A DNA stretch of 8,282 nucleotides from Flavobacteriaceae bacterium (GTDB lineage Bacteria; Bacteroidota; Bacteroidia; Flavobacteriales; Flavobacteriaceae). The stretch covers positions 40,323-48,604 of the forward strand of contig PAUJ01000037.1 in NCBI GenBank assembly GCA_002713705.1, read 5' to 3'. The translations under genes and the position numbers were made by a program. Shown here one piece after another: positions 1 through 6,619 of the stretch (position 1 is its first letter; every line of letters begins with the position of its first letter). The notes beneath the pieces are model-generated. The model was not told the origin of the DNA, did not search any database, and saw nothing but the letters and a program-made list of their open reading frames with translations.

Positions 1-293
1 ATAAATAATCTATAATTCTACTAAGAATTCAGCATCTATTGAAACTAAAAACGACAATAATTGATAAATTCATAATTAATAAGGTGTTTAATTACTAAAT
101 TTGAGTAAGCCAACAAGTAAAAAAAAGTATATTTTCCTCTTAAAACGCAGATTTTTTAAAAACTCCTGACATTTACTGCAAAAATAATTAGAATAGGGTA
201 AAATTTTAAGCAAATGAATCTTTTAAAAACTTAAATTTTTAAGTTTCTAAAAAGACATTTAAACCGTCTGAGGTTTAGTATTCTTATTTTAAA
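1..293. other. Non-coding AT-rich region upstream of the asnB leader
   Basis: All six frames are closed by stop codons within the first few dozen bases, so no gene runs in from the left edge, and no open frame of useful length starts here. Two small symmetric elements are visible. One is a perfect 9-bp inverted repeat (AAACTTAAA, 2-nt spacer, TTTAAGTTT) at 227-246. The other is a 6-bp hairpin (TAAACC, loop GTCTGA, GGTTTA) at 260-277. They lie just upstream of the candidate leader promoter and could be operator sites or chance products of AT richness. No tRNA, CRISPR or insertion-sequence end was recognised. Confidence 0.6.
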
Positions 294-324
294 TTAGGAA
301 TACAGAAATATTATTATATATTTA
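294..324 (+). promoter_or_regulatory. Candidate promoter of the asnB leader transcript
   Basis: A TATATTTA box at 317-324 matches the Bacteroidota -7 consensus TAnnTTTG at all but the last base. A TTAG at 294-297, one mismatch from the -33 TTTG, lies exactly 19 nt upstream, which is the preferred spacing. Transcription would begin near 331-335, leaving a short untranslated lead before the Asn-rich frame at 350. The region between the leader terminator and the asnB start (452-507) has no comparable box, so a promoter upstream of the terminator is expected. Such boxes arise easily in AT-rich DNA, so this is tentative. Confidence 0.33.
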
Positions 325-349
325 CAAAGTAAAAATAAACAAAAAGACA

Positions 350-391
350 ATGTTTTTAAATAACAATAATTATAACAATTATAAACCTTAA
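350..391 (+). CDS. Putative Asn-rich attenuator leader peptide (13 aa)
   Basis: A short open frame with an ATG start and TAA stop reads MFLNNNNYNNYKP. Six of 13 codons are asparagine (AAT or AAC), four of them consecutive at 359-370 and two more at 374-379. It lies 116 nt upstream of asnB, and its stop is 26 nt before an intrinsic terminator hairpin, similar to the arrangement of classical trp and his leader peptides. By that analogy, scarcity of charged Asn-tRNA would stall a ribosome on the Asn run and change folding of the RNA downstream so that asnB is transcribed. The start is preceded by A-rich sequence without a Shine-Dalgarno box, as at the other starts in the window. The caution is that AAT and AAC are the codons an AT-rich low-complexity stretch would yield by chance, so translation is inferred, not shown. 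Confidence 0.5.
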   Translation: MFLNNNNYNNYKP

Positions 392-439
392 CAAAAATTT
401 GTCAAGAACATATAATTGTCTGTCAAGTTTTTTCTTGAC
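375..439 (+). promoter_or_regulatory. Alternative RNA pairings in the asnB leader (possible antiterminator)
   Basis: Two perfect complementarities compete with the leader terminator. GTCAAGAA at 401-408 can pair with TTCTTGAC at 432-439, which is the descending arm of the terminator; 401-406 duplicates GTCAAG of the ascending arm at 422-427. Separately, ACAATTATA at 375-383, within the Asn-Asn-Tyr codons of the leader frame, can pair with TATAATTGT at 411-419, which includes the first two bases of the terminator stem. Ribosome position on the leader frame would decide which segments are free. The two pairings cross each other, so both cannot form as simple nested stems, and the exact switching mechanism is not resolved from the sequence. 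Confidence 0.35.
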
Positions 440-451
440 GGACTTTTTTTT
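418..451 (+). terminator. Intrinsic terminator in the asnB leader (attenuator hairpin)
   Basis: GTCTGTCAAG at 418-427 pairs with CTTGACGGAC at 434-443, giving a 10-bp stem with one T-G wobble around a six-T loop. It is followed directly by eight T residues at 444-451. This is a textbook Rho-independent terminator for the plus strand only, since the opposite strand has no T tract. No gene on the plus strand lies between the window start and this hairpin except the 13-codon Asn-rich frame. Ending 56 nt before asnB, the hairpin is best explained as an attenuator. It could instead end a small RNA or a transcript starting outside the window. Confidence 0.78.
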
Positions 452-507
452 GTTCATTATTTAAAAAAATAATATTAAAAATCAACTAACGAATAAATAT
501 TTATATT

Positions 508-2172
508 ATGTGTGGAATTGTATGTGCTTTTAACTTAAAGCAATCTTCAGAAAAATTAAGACCTCAATTACTATCCATGTCAAAAAACATACGTCATCGT
601 GGACCAGATTGGAGTGGTGTTTTCAACAATGACAAATCGATAATGACTCACGAAAGATTAGCGATTGTAGATCCTACTTCTGGAAAGCAACCCTTATTTT
701 CAGAAAATAAAAATTTGGTTCTTGCTGCAAATGGGGAAATTTACAACCATATAGAATTGCGCAAGCAATTTAAAGACTCTTATAATTTTCAAACCAAATC
801 AGATTGTGAAGTTATCCTTTCTTTATATCAAGAAAAAGGCCCATCATTTTTAGATAAATTAAATGGAATTTTTGGTTTTGCTTTATATGATATTGCCAAA
901 GATGAATATTTTGTAGCTCGAGATCACATGGGAATTATTCCTTTATACATGGGTTGGGATGAAAACGGGACTTTTTATGTTGCTTCAGAATTAAAAGCTT
1001 TGGAAGGAGTTTGTACTAAAATTGAACTCTTCCCTCCTGGTCATTATTTACATAGTAACGATGGAGAATTAAAAAGATGGCATGATCGTGATTGGAAAGA
1101 TTATGATGCAGTTAAAGACAATGAAACAGATATTAAAAAATTAAGAACTGCCCTTGAAGAAGCCGTACACAGACAATTAATGAGTGATGTTCCCTATGGA
1201 GTACTACTTTCAGGAGGACTGGATTCTTCTATTACCTCTGCAATTGCTAAAAAATATGCTGAAAAACGTATTGAGAGTGATGATAAAGATGCCGCTTGGT
1301 ATCCTCAACTGCATTCCTTTGCCATAGGTTTAGAAGGTTCTCCAGATTTAGCAGCTGCAAGAAAAGTTGCCGATCATTTAGATACGATACATCATGAAAT
1401 AAAATTCACTATTCAGGAAGGGATTGATGCATTAAAAGATGTAATTTACCATCTAGAAACCTATGACATTACTACCATTAGAGCCTCTACTCCTATGTAT
1501 TTATTGGCAAGAGCCATTAAAGCAATGGGAATTAAAATGGTGCTTTCTGGTGAAGGAGCTGATGAGATTTTTGGAGGTTATTTATATTTTCATAAAGCAC
1601 CCTCAGCTAAGGATTTTCATGAGGAAACGGTTCGAAAATTAGATAAGCTTCACATGTACGATTGCCTTAGAGCAAATAAATCGTTAGCTGCTTGGGGAAT
1701 TGAAGGAAGGGTTCCTTTTTTAGATAAAGAATTTATGGATGTAGCTATGAGCATCAACCCACAAGATAAAATGATTAATGGAGAGCGCATGGAGAAATGG
1801 GTATTAAGAAAAGCATTTGAAGATATGCTTCCTGAAAGTGTTGCTTGGAGACAAAAAGAACAATTTAGTGATGGTGTAGGATATAGCTGGATTGATAACT
1901 TAAAAGAAATGGTAGAAAAGGAAATTAGTGACGAACAATTGGCTAATGCTCATTATAAATTCCCCATACAACCACCAACTAGTAAAGAGGAATTTTATTA
2001 TCGTTCTATTTTCACAGACTATTTCCCAAGTGACGCAGCAGCATGGTCAGTACCATCAGTACCCTCGGTAGCTTGTAGCACTCCGATTGCATTGGAATGG
2101 GATGAAAGTTTTAAAAACATGAACGATCCCAGTGGTCGAGCTGTCGCGAATGTTCATGATGATGCTTATTAA
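508..2172 (+). CDS. asnB: Asparagine synthetase B, glutamine-hydrolysing
   Basis: This cytoplasmic enzyme makes asparagine from aspartate, glutamine and ATP, releasing AMP and PPi. The 554 residues match the length of Escherichia coli AsnB. The N-terminal class II glutaminase domain (about 1-200) starts with the nucleophile Cys2 after Met removal (MCGIV), which fixes the start. It also shows RHRGPD at 29-34, Arg50, NGEIYN at 75-80 and SDCE at 98-101. The synthetase domain carries the PPi loop SGGLDSS at 235-241, SGEGADE at 347-353 (Glu349 corresponds to the catalytic base Glu348 of E. coli), EGRVPFLD at 399-406, and RQKEQFSDG at 448-456 with Lys450. No key residue is missing, so full ammonia-channelling activity is expected. 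There is no Shine-Dalgarno box. An Asn-rich leader frame and a terminator hairpin lie directly upstream, which suggests control by asparagine supply. A terminator follows just past the stop. Confidence 0.97.
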   Translation: MCGIVCAFNLKQSSEKLRPQLLSMSKNIRHRGPDWSGVFNNDKSIMTHERLAIVDPTSGKQPLFSENKNLVLAANGEIYNHIELRKQFKDSYNFQTKSDCEVILSLYQEKGPSFLDKLNGIFGFALYDIAKDEYFVARDHMGIIPLYMGWDENGTFYVASELKALEGVCTKIELFPPGHYLHSNDGELKRWHDRDWKDYDAVKDNETDIKKLRTALEEAVHRQLMSDVPYGVLLSGGLDSSITSAIAKKYAEKRIESDDKDAAWYPQLHSFAIGLEGSPDLAAARKVADHLDTIHHEIKFTIQEGIDALKDVIYHLETYDITTIRASTPMYLLARAIKAMGIKMVLSGEGADEIFGGYLYFHKAPSAKDFHEETVRKLDKLHMYDCLRANKSLAAWGIEGRVPFLDKEFMDVAMSINPQDKMINGERMEKWVLRKAFEDMLPESVAWRQKEQFSDGVGYSWIDNLKEMVEKEISDEQLANAHYKFPIQPPTSKEEFYYRSIFTDYFPSDAAAWSVPSVPSVACSTPIALEWDESFKNMNDPSGRAVANVHDDAY

Positions 2173-2189
2173 ATATATTTTTTAGTTGA

Positions 2190-3029
2190 TTAGGGAAGCC
2201 ATTTTTTATCAAAATTTGGCTTTCTTTTTTCTAAAAATGCATCACGACCCTCTTTTGCTTCATCTGTCATATAAGCAAGGCGAGTAGCTTCACCAGCAAA
2301 AACTTGCTGACCAACCATACCATCATCGGTTAGATTCATAGCGAATTTTAGCATTTTAATTGAGGTTGGAGATTTAGCTAATATTTCTTGTGCCCATTCA
2401 AAAGCAGTATCTTCTAATTCTGCATGTGGGATTACCGCATTAACCATTCCCATTTCATATGCTTCCTGAGCATTGTAGTTTCTTCCTAAAAAAAATATTT
2501 CTCTTGCTTTTTTTTGACCAACCATTTTAGCCAAATAAGCACTTCCGTAACCCCCATCAAAACTGGTTACATCAGCATCCGTTTGTTTAAATATTGCATG
2601 TTCCTTACTCGCTAAAGTCAAATCACAAACTACATGAAGACTATGACCACCTCCAACAGCCCATCCAGGAACTACACAAATAACTGCCTTAGGCATAAAA
2701 CGAATCATTCGTTGCAAATCTAAAATATTAAGACGGTGGTAACCATCTTCTCCAATATATCCTTGATGGCCCCTAACTTTTTGGTCTCCGCCACTACAAA
2801 AGCTATACACACCATCTTTAGTTGAAGGACCTTCAGCAGAGAGTAATACTACACCTATTGAAGTGTCTTCTTGTGCGTCATGAAAAGCATCTAATAATTC
2901 ACTCGTGGTTTTTGGACGAAAAGCATTCCGAACATCAGGACGATTAAATGCAACACGTGCAACACCATCGCATTTTTTATAAGTGATGTCTGAATATTCT
3001 TTAACGGTAATCCAATTGGGAGATTTCAT
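2190..3029 (-). CDS. menB: 1,4-dihydroxy-2-naphthoyl-CoA synthase (menaquinone biosynthesis), type II
   Basis: MenB closes the naphthoquinone ring by Dieckmann-type cyclisation of o-succinylbenzoyl-CoA, a cytoplasmic step of menaquinone synthesis. The 279-residue crotonase-fold protein shows the MenB signatures FCSGGDQKVRG (77-87, CoA and oxyanion-hole region), GWAVGGGHSLH (122-132), SFDGGYGS (156-163) and RLAYMTDEAKEGRDAF (250-265). Ser156, Asp158 and Tyr253 correspond to E. coli Ser161, Asp163 and Tyr258. Asp151 in QTDADV replaces the E. coli glycine that makes room for bicarbonate, as in Mycobacterium tuberculosis MenB. This marks the bicarbonate-independent type II enzyme. The C-terminus FDKKWLP fits the family, so both ends look intact. 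It converges on asnB with a 17-nt gap and diverges from the lipoprotein gene across 175 bp. No other men gene is in the window. No terminator for this strand was seen. Confidence 0.95.
   Translation of the reverse strand: MKSPNWITVKEYSDITYKKCDGVARVAFNRPDVRNAFRPKTTSELLDAFHDAQEDTSIGVVLLSAEGPSTKDGVYSFCSGGDQKVRGHQGYIGEDGYHRLNILDLQRMIRFMPKAVICVVPGWAVGGGHSLHVVCDLTLASKEHAIFKQTDADVTSFDGGYGSAYLAKMVGQKKAREIFFLGRNYNAQEAYEMGMVNAVIPHAELEDTAFEWAQEILAKSPTSIKMLKFAMNLTDDGMVGQQVFAGEATRLAYMTDEAKEGRDAFLEKRKPNFDKKWLP
2194..2230 (+). terminator. Intrinsic terminator of asnB, inside the menB 3' end
   Basis: GGAAGCCA at 2194-2201 pairs with TGGCTTTC at 2217-2224 (8 bp with one G-T wobble). Inside it, after a 2x2 internal loop, TTTT at 2204-2207 pairs with AAAA at 2211-2214 around a 3-nt loop. 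Six T residues follow at 2225-2230. On the plus strand this is a good Rho-independent terminator, 21 nt past the asnB stop. The opposite strand has no T tract after the hairpin, so it does not serve menB. The whole element lies within the last codons of menB, read antisense. Confidence 0.75.
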
Positions 3030-3147
3030 AATTTAAAATTTGATGTAAATATAAAAAGACTTCAGAAATAATCTTTTGTACACTGAGAAATGTTATCAAA
3101 CTTTATATTAAAACTTCTTTATTTCTGTTAAATTTAGAATAACAATA

Positions 3148-3178
3148 TTCAAAATAACATAAAAATTCAATAACTTCG
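3148..3178 (+). promoter_or_regulatory. Candidate promoter for the lipoprotein-peptidase-transporter operon
   Basis: TAACTTCG at 3171-3178 matches the Bacteroidota -7 consensus TAnnTTTG with one mismatch. A TTC at 3148-3150, one base from the -33 TTG, lies 20 nt upstream. Transcription would begin near 3185, about 20 nt before the lipoprotein ATG. A second weaker match, TAAATTTA at 3129-3136, is also present. The 175-bp spacer 3030-3204 must also hold the menB promoter on the other strand, but no convincing box for menB was found. No other structure is evident in the spacer. Confidence 0.35.
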
Positions 3179-3204
3179 AAATCTTATTCTTTCAACCAAA
3201 TATT

Positions 3205-6200
3205 ATGAAATATTTTTTTTTAATTATTTTATCATTTATACTATTATTAGCATGTAATTCTGAATCTAAAAAAAAAGAAATTGCAGCTAACAATAGCATA
3301 AAAACAGAATTAGAAATAAGTGATTTAAATAGAAAATTAATTTCAAAAATAAATTCAGAAAATACTGAAGAAAATTTTTTACAATTAGTTAGCAATAAAA
3401 ATACAGGGATTAATTTTTCAAATACAATTAAAGAAACAAATTTTAAAAATCATAAATCTTATCCACAAATTTACAACGGAGGTGGCGTAGCAGTAGGTGA
3501 TTTAAATAATGATGGTTTGCCCGATATTTATTTTGCTGGAAACCAACCTAAAGATAAGATTTATTTTAATACGGGTAACTTTACGTTTAAAGATGTAACT
3601 GAAGAATCTGGTATAGCTAAAGAAAACTATGGTTGGTCTTTTGGAGTCAATATGGTAGACATCAATGCTGATGGATTTTTAGACATCTATGTTTGTAAAG
3701 CTGGCCCTTACAATGAATTAAAATATTTAAAAAATAGATTATTTATAAATAATGGAGATGGAACTTTTAATGAAGAAGCTGAAAAATATGGTTTAAATAG
3801 CACTGCATATAGTGTGCAATCTGCTTTTTTTGATTATGATTTGGATGGTGATTTAGATTTGTATTTGGCCAATCATCCACCAACTGAAAAAAGAAATGGA
3901 AAAGCTAAAAACTTAAATAAGTTAGCTGATGAAATTAAGAAAGGTATTCTTATGACAGATAACTTTTATGAAAATATAGATGGTAAGTTTATAGAAAAAA
4001 CAAAAGCAGTTAATTTATCAAATTTTGGTTATAAAAATAGTATTGGGGTTGGAGATTTTAATAAGGATGGTTTTCCAGATTTATATATCTGTTCAGATTA
4101 TGCCCAACCAGATTTATTATTTATGAACAATGGTAATAAAACCTTTACTAATAAAACAGAGCCGAACCTAAAACACATTACCTATTTTAGTATGGGCAAC
4201 GAGGTCACCGACGTAAATAATGATGGAAAATTAGATATTTATGTCACAGACATGACTCCAAGTGATCATATTAAGTCTAAAGTATTTATGGCTTCAATGG
4301 ATTCAGAAAAATTTAATGCACTAGTTAAAGTTGGATTTCATCATCAATATATGTTAAACACTTTACAAATGAATAATGGAGATGCCACTTTTAGTGATAT
4401 AGGTCAATTTGCAGGAATTGACAAGACAGATTGGAGTTGGGCTCCCTTGTTCTTTGATATTGATTTAGACGGAAATAAAGATTTATTTATCACCAATGGA
4501 ATTAAAGAAAATTTAAATGACAATGATATTAAAGAAAAAGTATATGCTATAGAAAAAAAAATAAATAGACAATTATCTCTGGATGAGTATTTAGAAGTTG
4601 TAACCTCTGTTATAACACCCAATCAAATATTTAAAAATGAGGGAACAGAACATTTTAAAAATGTTTCAGAGAATTGGATAGATAATACAGATTTCAATTC
4701 TAATGGCGCTGCTTATGCAGATTTAGATGGAGATGGAGATTTAGATTTGGTTTTGAACAACATGGATGCTCCTGCTGCCATTTTTAAAAATAAAAGTGAA
4801 GAGAAATCTATTGGAAATTCCATCGTTATCAATTTACAGGGACCAGATAATAACCCATTTGGAATAGGAACTAAAATTTCCTTACCATTTAAAGATAAAA
4901 CTATTTATCATGAACATTACCCAGCAAGAGGTTACCTTTCTTCCATGGGATATAAAATAGTTTTAGGATTAGGAGCCGCTCAGAAAATACCAAAGATGAT
5001 AGTTGAATGGCCTGATGGAAAAGTTTCTATTTTAGAAAACTTAGAGGTAAACAAGCAATATGGGATTTCATATGATAAAACTCAAAAATCAATAATTGAA
5101 CCTTTGATTAGCTCAAAAATACTTACAGAAAAAAAATCACCTAATGAATTTGGAATCTCCTATATACATGAAGAAGATAAGATAAATGACTTTAAAAAAC
5201 AAGTCCTTCTTCCCTATTCTCAATCACAAAACGGGCCATTTATTGACAAAGCAGATTTAAATAATGATGGGTTAACTGATTTTTTCGTGGGTGGAGCAGC
5301 TGGACAATCAGGAGAACTTTATTTTCAAACAAAGGATGGGAGCTTTAAAAAAGATGAAAATATTATTTGGAATACTGATAAAGGTTTTGAAGATTTAGGG
5401 GTGTTATTTTTTGATTATGACGCAGATGGTGATCATGATTTATATATTGCTAGTGGTAGTGCTGCATTTGATGAAAATAATATTAAATATCAAGATAGGC
5501 TTTACAAAAATGATGGTAAAGGTAATTTTTCTAATTCCAATAGCTTACCAAAGAATAACACCAGTAATCAAAAAGTAATAGCAAACGATTTTGATAATGA
5601 CGGTGATTTAGATTTATTCGTTGGTGGAAGAGTAATCCCCGACAAATACCCATACGCACCTAAATCCCAATTACTCATTAATGAAAAAGGTATTTTTACC
5701 GATCAAACTAAAGAGTTAGCTCCTCAACTTTTAGAAGCAGGATTAATAACTGATGCTGTATTTTCAGATTATGACAACGATGGTGACAGCGATTTAATTA
5801 TTACTGCTGAATGGAGTCCAATTAAATTTTATGAAAATAAAGATGGGAAGTTCGAATTAGCAAGCATTAATTCTTTAAATGATACCGAAGGAATTTGGTT
5901 CAGTGTAGAAGCTCTTGATATTGACCAAGATGGAGATGATGATTATTTATTTGGAAATTTAGGCCTTAATTCAAAATTTAAAGCAACTATTGAAAAACCT
6001 TTACACGTATTTTGTGACGATTTTGATGATAATGGTACCTACGATATTGTCTTTTCTAAAGATTATCATGGAGATTTAGTCCCCATGAGAGGAAGAGAAT
6101 GCTCATCGGAACAAATGCCTTTTATTGCAGAAAAATTTGAAAACTTTATCTCTTTTGCAGAAGCTAGTTTAGAAGATATTATGGGTGAAGACAATCTTGC

Positions 6201-6594
6201 TGATGCGTTGCATTATGAAGTTAAAAACCTTAGCAGTATCTGTTTAATTAATAATGGAAACGGAACGTTTAAAAAAATACAATTACCAAAAGAAGCACAG
6301 TTTTCACCAATTATGAATTTCACAATTGCGGATATAGATCAAGATCAATCTCCAGAAATAATTGCCATTGGTAATCTTTACCCAACTGAAGTTGAAACTA
6401 CGAGGTATGACGCTTCTATTGGAACCGTATTAAAATATTATGATGGTAAATTTGAAGTACTCGATAATTCTAAAACTGGTATCATAATACATGGAGACTC
6501 CAAGGATTCAGAAATTATAGAGGTAAATAATAATAAAGTACTTGTGGTGACCAATAATAATGGACCTTTAACTTTATTTCAAATTAAAAAATAA
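3205..6594 (+). CDS. VCBS/FG-GAP repeat lipoprotein with ASPIC/UnbV domain
   Basis: The 1129-residue product starts with a lipoprotein signal (residues 1-16, lipobox LLAC, lipidated Cys17), so it should be anchored in the outer membrane. The export tail after Cys17 has one acid (Glu20) followed by lysines, so surface versus periplasmic exposure is uncertain. Fourteen DxDxDG-type calcium loops begin near residues 99, 152, 210, 284, 336, 418, 506, then 684, 737, 795, 855, 905, 939 and 1043; the last two are degenerate. Between the two sets lies an ASPIC/UnbV domain (about 538-625, with RGYLSSMGYKIVLGLG and VEWPDGK). Seven loops on each side suggest two seven-bladed beta-propellers. Family members are related to CRTAC1 and are common in marine Bacteroidota, often near Sus-type uptake genes, but their ligand is generally unknown. 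The role here, binding or presenting a polymer, is inferred. The peptidase gene follows after 25 nt with no terminator, indicating an operon. Confidence 0.92.
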   Translation: MKYFFLIILSFILLLACNSESKKKEIAANNSIKTELEISDLNRKLISKINSENTEENFLQLVSNKNTGINFSNTIKETNFKNHKSYPQIYNGGGVAVGDLNNDGLPDIYFAGNQPKDKIYFNTGNFTFKDVTEESGIAKENYGWSFGVNMVDINADGFLDIYVCKAGPYNELKYLKNRLFINNGDGTFNEEAEKYGLNSTAYSVQSAFFDYDLDGDLDLYLANHPPTEKRNGKAKNLNKLADEIKKGILMTDNFYENIDGKFIEKTKAVNLSNFGYKNSIGVGDFNKDGFPDLYICSDYAQPDLLFMNNGNKTFTNKTEPNLKHITYFSMGNEVTDVNNDGKLDIYVTDMTPSDHIKSKVFMASMDSEKFNALVKVGFHHQYMLNTLQMNNGDATFSDIGQFAGIDKTDWSWAPLFFDIDLDGNKDLFITNGIKENLNDNDIKEKVYAIEKKINRQLSLDEYLEVVTSVITPNQIFKNEGTEHFKNVSENWIDNTDFNSNGAAYADLDGDGDLDLVLNNMDAPAAIFKNKSEEKSIGNSIVINLQGPDNNPFGIGTKISLPFKDKTIYHEHYPARGYLSSMGYKIVLGLGAAQKIPKMIVEWPDGKVSILENLEVNKQYGISYDKTQKSIIEPLISSKILTEKKSPNEFGISYIHEEDKINDFKKQVLLPYSQSQNGPFIDKADLNNDGLTDFFVGGAAGQSGELYFQTKDGSFKKDENIIWNTDKGFEDLGVLFFDYDADGDHDLYIASGSAAFDENNIKYQDRLYKNDGKGNFSNSNSLPKNNTSNQKVIANDFDNDGDLDLFVGGRVIPDKYPYAPKSQLLINEKGIFTDQTKELAPQLLEAGLITDAVFSDYDNDGDSDLIITAEWSPIKFYENKDGKFELASINSLNDTEGIWFSVEALDIDQDGDDDYLFGNLGLNSKFKATIEKPLHVFCDDFDDNGTYDIVFSKDYHGDLVPMRGRECSSEQMPFIAEKFENFISFAEASLEDIMGEDNLADALHYEVKNLSSICLINNGNGTFKKIQLPKEAQFSPIMNFTIADIDQDQSPEIIAIGNLYPTEVETTRYDASIGTVLKYYDGKFEVLDNSKTGIIIHGDSKDSEIIEVNNNKVLVVTNNNGPLTLFQIKK

Positions 6595-6619
6595 TCAGAA
6601 TATAAACTAAAAAAAGAAT

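Noticed and set aside
96..103. TAAATTTG, a perfect-looking -7 box (TAnnTTTG) far upstream of asnB
   Set aside because: No TTG lies at the usual 17-23 nt upstream (the nearest is at 61-63, 32 nt away), and no gene or frame follows closely. It is treated as chance in AT-rich DNA.
260..290. Hairpin TAAACC/GGTTTA considered as a terminator
   Set aside because: The stem is only 6 bp and the downstream sequence is a broken T-rich stretch, not a T run. No gene ends before it.
361..379. 12-nt tandem-like repeat of TAACAAT in the leader
   Set aside because: It has only two imperfect copies and coincides with the Asn codons, which explain the repetition if the leader frame is real; it is not listed as a separate repeat.
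2171..2189. AAATATATTT palindrome followed by T residues in the asnB-menB gap, considered as a bidirectional terminator
   Set aside because: It has no GC pairs and no real loop. A much stronger hairpin with a T tract lies just beyond, at 2194-2230.
3030..3120. Search for a menB promoter on the minus strand
   Set aside because: Boxes such as TATATTTA (3053-3046) exist but lack a -33 partner at the right distance, so none is called.
3192..3395. 67-codon open frame on the minus strand
   Set aside because: It is antisense to the signal peptide and first residues of the VCBS lipoprotein. Its hydrophobic, Phe-rich composition is what AT-rich coding DNA gives when read backwards, and no family was recognised.
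4404..4622. 72-codon open frame on the minus strand
   Set aside because: It lies wholly antisense within the lipoprotein gene, has no recognisable motifs and has no separate promoter.
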